DNA of 64,000 nt, taken from NCBI RefSeq assembly GCF_036323735.1, contig NC_086034.1:16965501-17029500 (forward strand), in the 5' to 3' direction. Positions 44,301 to 54,936 of this stretch are shown piece after piece. Numbering within the stretch: position 1 is the stretch's first letter; every line of letters starts with the position of its first letter. The position numbers and the translations under genes were made by a program. The DNA is from Rattus norvegicus (lineage: Eukaryota > Chordata > Mammalia > Rodentia > Muridae). The notes beneath the pieces were generated by a model. That model was not told where the DNA came from, did no database searches, and saw only the letters and a program-made list of their open reading frames with translations.

Positions 44301-47300
44301 TTTGGGGGGTCACTTATGTGCTATCATATTATCTGCAAATAGTGATACCTTTATTTCTTATTTGCCAATGTGTATTACCCCTTGATCTCTTTTTGTTGTC
44401 TTACTGTTCTAGCTAGCACTTCGAGTATTATATTGAATAATTATGGGGAGAGTGGACATCTTTGTCCCATCCCTGATTTTAGTGGGATTGCTTCAAGTGT
44501 CTCTCCATTTAATTCAATATTGGCTGTTGGTTTGCAGTAAATTGCTTTTTATTATGTTTAGGTATGGTCCTTGAATTCCAGATCTCTCCAATAAATCTAA
44601 CGTGAAGGGGTGTTGTATTTTGTCAAATGCTTTTTCTGCATCTAAGGAGACGATAATGTAATTTTCTCTTTGAGTTTGTTTATATAGTGGATTACATTGA
44701 TGGATTTTTGTATATTGAACCAACCTTACATCCCTGGGATGAAGCCTACTTGACTGTGGTGAATGATGGTTTTGATGTGTTCTTGGATTCTGTTTGCAAG
44801 ACTTTTATTGAGTATTTTTGCATTGATATTTATAAGCAAGATTGGTCTGAAGTTCTCCTTTTAGTTTGGGTCCTTGTGTGGTTTAGGTGTCAGAGTAATT
44901 GGGGCTCCATAGAATGAATTAGGTAGTGTTCCTTCTGTTTCTCTTTTGTGGAATAGTTTGGAGAGTACTGGTATTAGGTCTTCTTTGAAGGTCTGATAGA
45001 ATTCTGCACTGGTTGGGAGGTTTTAATGACTTCTATTTCCTGATGGGATATGGGCCCACTTAGATACCTGCTCTTGATTTAACTTTGGTTTGTGGTATCT
45101 GTCTACAAAACCATCCATTTCATCTAGATTTTCCAGTTTTATTGAGCATAGGCTTTTGTAGTAGGATTATCACATGATATTTTGAATTTCCTCCATTTTT
45201 GTTATTATGTCTCCCTCTCCATTTCTGATTTTGTTAATGTGTATACTGCCTCTGGGCCCATTAGTTAGTTCGGCTAGGGGTTTATTTATCTTGTTGATTT
45301 CCTTGGAGAACCATCTTTTGGTTTTGTTGATTCTTTGTATTGTTCTCTTTGTTTCTATTTGGTTGGTTTCAGCCCTGAGTTTGACGATGTCCTGCTCCTC
45401 TTGGGTGAGTTTGCTTCTTTTTTTCCTAGAGCTCTGAGGTGTGCAGTTAAGTTGCTAGTGTAAGATCTTTCCCGTTTCATTACCATGGCACTTAGTGCTA
45501 TGAATTTTCCTCTTAGAATTGCTTTCATTGTGTCCCATAGGTTTGGGTATGATGTGTCAACATTTTCATTAAATTCCAGGTAGTCTTTAATTTCTTTATT
45601 TCTTCCCTGTCCAAGTTATCATTGAGTAGAGAGTTGTTCAGTTTCCATGTGTATGTGGGCTTTCTGTTGTTTTTGCTGTTATTGAAGACCATTCTTAGGC
45701 TATGGTGGTCTGATAGGATGCATGGGATTATTTCAGTCTTCTTGTATCGGTTGAGGGTTGTTTTGTGGCCAATTATATGGTCAATTTTGGAAAAGGTAGC
45801 ACGAGCTGTAGAGAAAAAGGTGTATTCTTTTGTTTTAGGGTGAAATGTTCTGTAGATATCTGTTAAATCCATTTGGTTCATAACCTCTATTAGTTTCACT
45901 GTGTCTCTGTTTAGTTTCTGTTTCAATGACCTGTCCATTGGTGACAGTGGGATGTTGAAATCTTCCACTATTATGATGTGGGGTTCAATATGTGTTTCGA
46001 GCTTTAGTAAAGTTTCTTTTAGGAATATGGGTGCCCTTGCATTTGGGGCATCGATGTTCTGAATTGAGAATTTCTCTTAGTGGATTTTTCCCTTTGATGA
46101 ATATGAAGTCTCCTTCCTTATCACACTTGATAACTTTTGGTTGAAAGTCTATTTTATTGGATATTAGGATGTCAACTCCAGCTTGTTTCTTGGGACCATT
46201 TGCTTGGAAGAGCTTTTTCATCCTTTTACTCTGAGATAGTGTCTGTCTTTATTATTGAGGTGTGTTTCTTGTATGCAGCAAAATGCTGGATCTTGTTTGC
46301 ATATCCAGTCTGTTAGCTTATGTCATTTTATACGTGAGTTGCATTCTTTAATATTGAGAGATAGTAAAGACAGATAACTGTTAGTTCCTATTATATTTGT
46401 TTTTGTAGCTGTCATTATGTGCTTGTGGTTCTTTCCTTTTGGCTTTGTTGGGATACGCTTAATATCTTTTTTTGGTACCTTACTTGTGTTGGAGTTTTCT
46501 TTCTAGGATCCTCTGTAGGACTAGATTGGTAGATAGATACTGTTTGAATTTGGTTTTGTCCTGCAACATTTTGGTTTCTCCATCTATGTTGATTGAGAGT
46601 TTTGCTGGTGTAGAATCCTGGGCTGGCATTTGTGTTCTCTTAGAGTCTGCATGACATCTGACCAGGCTCTTCTGGCTTTCATAGTCTCTGTTGAGAAGTC
46701 TGGTGTAATTCTAATAGATCTACCTTTGTATGTTACTTGGCCCCTTTCCCTTGCAGCTTTTAATATTCTTTCTTTGTTCTGTGCATTTAGTGCTTTGATT
46801 ATTATGTGATGAGAGGATTTTCTTTTCTGGTCCCATTTGCTCGGTGTTCTATAGGCTTCTTGTATGGCAATCTCTTCCTTTAGGTTGGGGAAGTTTTCTT
46901 CTATGATTTTGTTGAAGTTGTTTTCACGTCCTTTGAGTTGAGAATTTTTGTTCTCTATTTCAATTCTTAGATTTGGTCTGTTCATTGTGTCCTGAATTTC
47001 CTGGATGTTTTGGGTTAGGAGTTTTTTATATTTTGAATTTTCATTGACAATTATGTCAATCTCTTCTACAGTATTGTCTACACCTGGGATTCTCTCTTCT
47101 ATCTCTTGTATTCTGTTGGTGATACTTACACCTGTAATTCCTGACCTCTTTCCTGTGTTTTCCACTTCCAAGTTTGTTTGTGTTGTTTTTTTTTATTGTT
47201 TCTACTTCCACTTTTAGATCTTGGACCACTTTTTGCAATTCCTTTACTTGTTTGATTGTGTTTTCTTGTATTTCTTTAAGGGGTTTGTTTGTTTCTTCTT

Positions 47301-47488
47301 TAAGGGCTTCTACCTGTTTCCCTGTATTTCTTTCAGTGAGCTTTCTATATTCTCCTTAAGGGACTCTATTATTTTCATGAGATAGGGTTTTAGGTCAGCT
47401 TCCTGATTTTCAGATGAGTTGGTGTATTCAGGGATTGCTGTGGTGGGAGAACTGGGTTCTGATGATGCCCACATGTATTGACTCCTGT

Positions 47489-47617
47489 TGCTTATGGTCT
47501 TTTTTTTTTTTTTTTTTGGTTCTTTTTTTAGGAGCTGGGGACCGAACCCAGGGCCTTGCGCTTCCTAGGTAAGCACTCTACCACTGAGCTAAATCCCCAG
47601 CCCCTGCTTATGGTCTT
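47489..47617 (-). repeat. ID SINE nested in the L1, 13-bp target duplication
   Basis: The minus-strand ID (47502-47604) is flanked by TGCTTATGGTCTT at 47489-47501 and 47605-47617. It inserted after the L1 and explains the long open frame around 47556-48119. Confidence 0.95.
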
Positions 47618-48123
47618 ATACTTGCTTCTCACCATCTGGCTATCCCTGGTGTTTGCTGGTCTGGATAACTTTGTCTGGAATCTGCCTCTTTTGTCCCTGG
47701 GTTGCTTCAGGTCTCTTTGTAGGCCCACAGTCCTGGCTGTTGCAGACCTACTGTGGGGCCTTCCTACTAGAGAGTCTTCAGATGGACAGAGAAGTTGCTG
47801 GTCTGTACTACTATTGGCTGCAGTAGATCTTCTGGCAGGGCCTTCAGACTGTTGGATCTTTAGTAGAGTAGTCAAGCTGTTGTCCTGTGTGCAGCTGTTC
47901 TCTGTGGGTGTGGGGGGGATGTGTACTGTGGGTGTGGGGGTGTATGGTTTCTGTTTCCCTGTGTGCATCAGAACTCCAGGTAGATTTTCAGTCTTTTGGG
48001 TCAGTTGCTTTGCATGCCATAGGTCCACAGTCTTCAGGCTATGGTGTTCGTTGCCCAGTTACCCTGTACCCTGTACAGTTCCTGTACAGAGGAACTCCTG
48101 GGATGTCTTCAAACCCTGATGTC

Positions 48124-48376
48124 CTGAGTACAGTGGATCTTCTGGGGATGCCTCAGGATATAGTGTGTTCCAGGGAACAGACTAATTAGCAGTCTGTCCC
48201 AGCAGAAAGGACTGGGAGGAGGGGTATTCAGTGGGTGGAGGTTTTGGGGGTTGATGGATCCCCGAGTCCACTGGGCTCCCAGCAGCATCTGTGGGACTTT
48301 GGGAGGGTTCTTACCAAATGCTCTGAGTACAGTTGACCTTCTGGAATGTTTCAGGATATGGTGTCTTCCAGGGAAC
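48124..48376 (-). repeat. L1 5'UTR monomer-like tandem repeat
   Basis: Two related segments 199 bp apart start CTGAGTACAG at 48124 and 48323. Both continue with similar text through GGAACA or GGAACTC. This spacing is typical of the tandem promoter monomers of rodent L1 5' ends. Confidence 0.6.
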
Positions 48377-48390
48377 TCAAAATATTTTCT

Positions 48391-51300
48391 ACTGCTCCTC
48401 TTGAACTCACTGGTATCTGTTTTAATATCACTTTTAGTTTTAAAATATATTAACCTGAATATCCTTTTCCTTCATTTGGCTGTTTGTCTTATTTAACCTT
48501 TTGAAGAATTAACTATTCCATCAACTAGGACTACTTGTATTATTCTTTTTATGTCCATTTCTTTAATATCCACCTTGATCTTTATTATTTATTTTTATCT
48601 CCAAATTTAAAGTTTGGCTTGTTTTCTAAGACCTGGAGGTACATCATTAGGGTATTTATTTGAGAGCGGCCTCATCTTATTACATAGGCACTCATAAAGT
48701 TCCCTTTAAGGAGCATAAACAAAAAGTTTCTTCAGGGACTTGTCAGTCAATTGTTTTTTAGAGCAGAAGGGTGCTCATGGAATTGAGGTCAAATTTGAGA
48801 CTTTGATGTGTTGAACTTAGGTTATCAGTAGTTCTGGGAAGAGGACAATTCATGCGTAAGGGACACCAGGACAGCCTGTGCACTAGAAAGATTCAATTTA
48901 CATTTAGTTGGCAATTTAGAGCTATGAAGTCTTCGTGGGTTTGGCTCTTAGAATAATTATACCTCTGCCAAGATCTGTTAGTTATTTGTGAAGAGGACTG
49001 AAGCTACTATTTTAATTCTTGTATAGATTGGTGTTTATATAACTAATAACATTTATTATGGAGGTTAAATCTTTATCTGCTTCAGCATTGCTAAGTCCTG
49101 CCTTTGTTTTTGTTTGGAAACATCATTTTACTATCCAAAACTGGCCTCCAACTCACAATCCTCTTGCCTCAGCCTCCTGTAAAATGCTTCAATTTATAGG
49201 TGAAAACAGCAAAATCTATTTCCATTTTCTACTTCATCAAAACATGCGTATGATGAATATATTTGTGATGTTAATATAAATGGAAAAGTAAAAATATTCA
49301 AGCACCAGGGGATGAGCAGCTGAATAATATATAGTACATTCCTATTGTGGGATACTGTTCAGGTGCTAGAAGAAATATCTATCTGTATGTCAAATATAAA
49401 ATGTGGGCTACATATAGATATGGAAAAACTGCAAATATGTGTATGTGGATAAACATATGCACATATACAATGTTCTATTTTTGTTCAGAAGAGTACCATA
49501 CATGCATGCACAGCTTGTCTAATTATATTTGCTAATATTTATAACATCATATTGCTTTCTAGCAGTTAAAGACTCATTCTGTATAAATAGTCTAATCTCA
49601 TTCTTACAGTAATTCTATAAGACAGGTAATTATTTTGCCTGTTGCAGAAGTACAGAGGTTTGCTCTGGGCTGTGCAATAGGTTAGAGAAACAACTGAGGC
49701 TCCACCCCTGAAGCCTAACCTGCCACCTGCCATATTCTGTGGTTTCTTGTCATTTATTTTATGAAAAAACATGAGGCATCGTTGTATTTAGTGGCCATGT
49801 TGTACGGAGCTCGCATAGAATCTAGGCTGAATCTATTGCCTTCAGGATTTTCCCCTCATTTTGAATTCGTGGCACATATTTCTGAAGGCTCACTTCTCTA
49901 TAAAGGACATCTTCTAACTGGTACCCTCTGCCCCCATCATGTTATTACTTGTTTTGGAATTCAAAAGAAAAGTGTCTTGTTTTCTCTCTCCTTGCTGGAT
50001 CTAAGAACTTTGAAGAATTCTTGATATTTAGACTTTAAGTTGCTCTTGAAGCAAATTCATAGCCCAATTGCTACAGTTCCACTAGCCAGGGCAACCTAGG
50101 TCTGTGGTTCAAATTAAACATTAGCTTGTATCGTCTCTAGGCTTGAAACTAATGTACCCAAAAGTAATTTACAAAGAGACAACAATGTTGAAATATTTTC
50201 GGTACACACAGGAAAGATCTCGTGTGCTGGCTATTTGATCTAAAATCCCACTCTGATCCTTCATTTTTCTGTCCCTTCCCAGGAGCCATTTTCACTCCCA
50301 CCTTTTAGCAGCCATGTGTCTAACAAGTTAGCTCACTTCTTGCTAAGTACTTTGATACTTGGGTATTTACCAACTGCCTCATAGCATCCCACGTCGATTT
50401 AAGATAGTTTTAATTTCCTAGAGTGAACGTATTGATTAACTCACCTCGATGTTTGGAGCACTAGAATTTGTGCCAGAAAAAAAAAAAGTATTAAGTACCT
50501 GTATAAGAGGAGGGGAGGTTTTAGTCACTAAGGTTAGTTTTTTTGGGACATCACCTCCTCCTATTTCAAGCTTCCTCCAGTCCACTTTGTATGCACAGAG
50601 TTTTGGTTGGTTACTTTTTATTGTATTCTAGAAGGAACTGGTTTCTTACTACTCCCCTGTCTGCTCTCAACTCCCCATTTTTCAAAGACTATAGATCTGC
50701 GAGTAGGAGAAAAAGCTGCAGACAGATGCTATCATTTATGACACAAGCTAATTAAGGATATTATCAATCCTGCCTACTCCTTTTTTCTTGGGCAAAGCAA
50801 AAAGAATGAGGAAGTTACAGGAATCCGGTGTTTATGAGAGGAGCAAAACTGAATTCGTGGAAGGTTTGATTATCGCATGTGTTCTAATGTGCACATAATG
50901 GATCTGTTTCTCAAAATTACATTTTAAAATAGTAATAATCCTTGTGTCCTGGATCCCCACCACCACCACCACCACCACCAAACCTCTAGCTTGTTAATTT
51001 GTTTGCAGGTCTCTTAAGAGATATTGACAACTTAGGTGCTTTCTTGTGGCAGAAAAAGCAAATGCTGGCGCCAAAGATTTCCCTCGAACTCAAACGAATC
51101 TGTTGTGTAATGGTACAGCTGGTTCAGGGTTCAGGTGCGTGTTCTTGGCTCCTGCTCTGCCCTGAGGAGACAGAGGGGTTGAGCCCAATCCAGATCAGGT
51201 GTGGGGGTGGAGGGACGCACTCACAGAGCCACACAGTGTTGCAACCTTAGCCCATACCAAGTCTCTGGGAGAGTTTCTGGCTACCTCTGAGTAACCCCAA

Positions 51301-51540
51301 GCCCTCAACTCTCCAGAGTGGGATGGTATCTCGGGAACCACTCAGAGAGCTGCTAAGGAGCTGAAGGAAGTCCAGGAGGCGCTTCCGTTCTGAGAGGCTA
51401 AACAGCCTTTCCTCATCTCCCATGGACCACAGGCTTCCTACTTGAAACGTCAGAGCTGAAGGCTGAAATTCCTCAAGGTAAAAAGACTCCCCTCCCAGGA
51501 AATGGACTCCTCCGTTGTCCTTACTTGATTATTCAGCCAC
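48391..51540. other. Mat1a upstream region, no gene recognised
   Basis: A+T-rich intergenic sequence with a (CCA)n repeat at 50957-50980 and no clear SINE except a B1-like scrap near 49130-49190. Distal Mat1a control elements could lie here, but I cannot point to one. Confidence 0.35.
50957..50980. repeat. (CCA)n microsatellite
   Basis: Eight CCA/CAC units following GGATCC. Confidence 0.9.
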
Positions 51541-51553
51541 TTTCACTTTTCCA

Positions 51554-51832
51554 TATATAGGAGTCACCCGGGAGCAAGCTGTGACCAGCCAGGAGTGACA
51601 CATCTGTATTCCATCCATTCTCTCCCTCTTTGCCCATCCTCAATCTGTTCTCATAAGCTCATAGGCACTTAGGCAGAAGTCATCTCCTTGTGATTCTGCC
51701 CAAGATCTGCCCGTTGGGTTTGTAGGGGGAGGAAGAAAAAAAAAAAGAGAGAGACAGAGAAAAGAAACTACAGGCAAACTTTCAGCTTTGAAGTTGTCAC
51801 CTTGGAGAAGTGAAGTCGAGAAGTGTGACACC
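51554..51832 (+). promoter_or_regulatory. Mat1a: Mat1a core promoter candidate and 5'UTR
   Basis: A TATA-like TATATAG lies at 51554-51560, about 280 bp upstream of the Mat1a ATG. A start site near 51585 would give a 5'UTR of about 250 nt in the first exon. The 5'UTR includes an A-rich then GA-rich stretch (about 51735-51765). The start site is inferred from spacing only. Confidence 0.45.
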
Positions 51833-51926
51833 ATGAATGGACCTGTGGATGGCTTGTGTGACCATTCTCTAAGTGAAGAGGGAGCCTTCATGTTCACATC
51901 TGAATCGGTAGGAGAAGGGCATCCAG
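51833..51926 (+). CDS. Mat1a: Mat1a coding exon 1
   Basis: The ATG has the context ACACCATGA. The exon encodes 31 residues through FTSESVGEGHP, with a phase-1 end at CCAG|GTAAGT. It carries His30 of the active site. Confidence 0.97.
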
Positions 51927-54905
51927 GTAAGTAGGTTGTCCTGAACTCAGGCAAGCCTGCCGTCCCCAGCTTGTGCCCAGAGAGTTCCTTTTTTAACTAG
52001 GTACCTTAAAAACAAGGGTCATCGGTTGCTGTAGAGACTCTGCAGAGAGTGTGAGCTGGTCGTAAAGCTGTCACCCATCTTGAAGCCTAGGTCCATGATG
52101 CAGCCAACTCAGCATCTCCGCAGCCAGGGGCTGGTGGCTATGCACTGTATGCACTAACAGGACTAAACTAAACAATACATTTTTGGGTAAAGCTTTCATC
52201 TATTACCAGTGATCTGTTAAAATCAGTGGAGAATGGGTCCCAGATAGGAACAAGTTTTTTTTTTGTTTTTTTTTTGTTTTTTTTTGTTTTTTGTTTTTTT
52301 TTTTTTTTTGGAGCTGGGGACCGAACCCAGGGCCTTGCGCTTCCTAGGTAAGCACTCTACCACTGAGCTAAATCCCCAGCCCCAGGAACAAGTTTTGCAC
52401 ATGAAACATGCACAGGTTCCCAACAGAAGGCGATCCAGGCCCTCTTCTTTCAGAGGCATTTTGGTATGTCTAGGGCCATTGTTCGATTGTTACACTCTAG
52501 GGCTTGGAGGCAGGATGCTCCCGGAGGCTGTTGGGTAGAGACCAGACAGGCAGCTAAACATCCCACAATACACGAGTGAGCCCCACCGTCGAGATCAGTT
52601 TGGTCCCAAATGTCACTAGTGCGGCTGTTCATCATAGTCCATCTCTGGTACTCAGTATTATACACCGGACAGCTCCATAGTTTCTGATAGTCACCAGTGT
52701 GTGTGAAGAACACTCCCAGGGGAAGTGAGTTCTTCTTAGTGGCTACTTGTCTCAAGTTAGCCCATTGTACCTAACAGCAATGTGCTTAGTGGACAGAGCA
52801 CGGAGACATCTGCCAATCCACTGACCGTTTTGCTTCCTTAGTGGTAGCCTATTAATTTGTCTCCCTCATTCACTTTCCACTGTGAATTGAAGTGTCCAAG
52901 CTGGTTGGTTTCCTCGAAGGCCTGGTGGAGTTCTCCACTACTAGGAAGATAAAGATGACTGTCTTAAGCCTGCGGAGTGATAGAAACTTTGAAATCCTGA
53001 GCAGACGCCTTCCGGCAGTGCAAACGGACCTTGCCTCCTCCTACTTTGTGACTTCACACCTGGATAGGGAAAAAGAAAAGATTTGAACTGTAATCACAAT
53101 ACTTGTAAGCTGGAGACAGGGGAGTTAAGACATCAAGATCACCCTTGACTGTAGAGCAAGTTCAAGGCAAACCTCATTGTGTGACTCTCAGAAATCCCAT
53201 AGGGGAGGGGGAGGGAGGAGAGAGGGGGAGGTCTCTCAGGGACTTATCACCCAACTCTCTTCACGACTTTCCTGTACCTGTATTTCCCTACATAGTGCGG
53301 TATCCTAGGTGAGCTGGGTCCTTTAAACGAAAGGGATTTCTGGTTGTCTATCTGTGGTTAACCTATGAATAGCTTCTAGGCATTCTAACAGGCCAATATT
53401 GGCCACCATGCAATTTATTTTAGGATGTAAGGAGGCCTTTGCTGATATGAATCCCAGAGGCTGTGGACTCACATCTTCCCAGATTTAAAACCAGCAAGAG
53501 GATGGATAGAAAAACTCCATCGTTTATTTAAAATTAAAAAGTTGACTTTCGGGGTTGGGGATTTAGCTCAGTGGTAGAGCGCTTGCCTAGCAAGCGGAAG
53601 GCCCTGGGTTCGATCCCCAGCTCCGAAAAAAAAAAAAAAGAAAAAAGAAAAAAAAGTTGACTTTCAATGGCAAATAAATCAATATCTTAGTACCTATGTT
53701 TGATAACTAGACTCCTTGACTCGGGATCTGAATGCTTAAAAATAATCTCTAGGGGCTGTAGAGATGCTCAGTGCTAAGGTCACTCAGTGCCTTTGCAGAA
53801 GGCTGGGGTTTGGGGCCCAGCATCCACTCCAGCTTCAGAGGACCAACATCTGCTTCTAGATTCCATGGGTATCTGTGGCCATATGTCTAGATTCTCCCAC
53901 ATGTATTACACACATGCATTTACACAAATAAAGAGAAATCTTAAAAACACTCTTAAAGAGAAGACTCTGGGTATTTTGAACGTTAAGTGAAAGACTATTT
54001 CCTAAATAGGAAGTTCTTTTATCTCCTAATCTGTTACTTGCAGTTAAAGCAGACACATTTGAACTGCAAAGCTGGAGCACATTTGTGCAAGACGTCACTT
54101 GGTGATCTACATATTAGCGTATTCCTGTCTCTTGCTCAATCTTTGTCAGTCCCATCTGAGCCAGCTTTTAGGACATCTGACTTGCAAGGAGGCTGAGTGA
54201 CCAGAGGGAGGATCTGAGAGCTGCTTATGGTAGTGTTCCAATGAACAACAATGGTGCCTGTGGGTTCCTGAGTGGAGCGAATCGTAGGTGGTGCCATCTA
54301 CCTTGGTTTGTGTTTTGCATCTTTTAGCTTGTGTCTGTGGAACCTCAATAAGGCATTTGTCTGGTCACTTAGTACCCAATCTTACCGATGTTATGAAGGA
54401 TGTTATAGCCATAACTTTTCTAGATGTTAGTACTAGAGAATAGGATTTGGGGGATGAAAGGCTTCTCAGTAAAATGTGATTGTGAGCTCCTTAGACTCTT
54501 AGAAGAGCTGGCTTTGAAATGCATTTTCCTTTTAAGGTATTCATGAGTTTATATAATGCATGCCATCCTAAATGAGGGAGGAATTAGAAGAAATATTTTT
54601 TCATTTCTGGGGGCCTCACATAGCCAAGGAATTATTGTATTAGCCCTTAATGGCTGCTAAGGAAGTGAAGGTCCTTTTCTCTCTGTGGTATAGCCACTGG
54701 TGGCAAGGCTGTCATGCATTGGTAAATAACAACACATCCACACTCATGCAGGCTACCCCAATCAAAGTTAGTGGGTCACCAAAACAAAACAGTCAAGTAG
54801 AGGGGGGACTTAAAGAAAAGGCTCCAAGGGAATGGAGGGGAATAAGAGAGTGTAATGGGGATTGGTTATGAGCAAAATATATTGTGCATATATATATACA
54901 TATAT

Positions 54906-54936
<31 letters not shown>

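Larger units (their letters stand above)
41574..48390 (-). mobile_element. Near full-length L1 (LINE-1), inactive, 14-bp target duplication
   Basis: The element spans about 41588-48376, antisense. From its 3' end it has a T-rich tail and a roughly 1-kb 3'UTR (41588-42640), then ORF2 (about 42640-46240) broken into several frames. ORF2 pieces include the endonuclease part (45968 to 45525, with the SDHHSLRM motif), a reverse-transcriptase part (44723 to 44514, LDAEKAFDKIQHPF) and the later domain (44013 to 43744, KAIFKFIWQGKKPRIAK). ORF1 follows (about 46584-47370, frameshifted; RNA-binding part with KRKSSHHIIIKAL), then a 5'UTR (47420-48376). Perfect 14-bp duplications TCAAAATATTTTCT flank it at 41574-41587 and 48377-48390. 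Frameshifts and stops in both frames mean it cannot move. An ID is nested in its 5' region. Confidence 0.93.

Noticed and set aside
47556..48119. Plus-strand open frame of 187 codons
   Set aside because: It runs through a nested ID SINE and the antisense of an L1 5'UTR, so it is a repeat artefact.
21727..53640. tRNA-like sequences (GCTCAGTGGTAGAGCGCTT type)
   Set aside because: All have A-rich tails and target duplications, so they are ID SINEs derived from tRNA-Ala, not tRNA genes.
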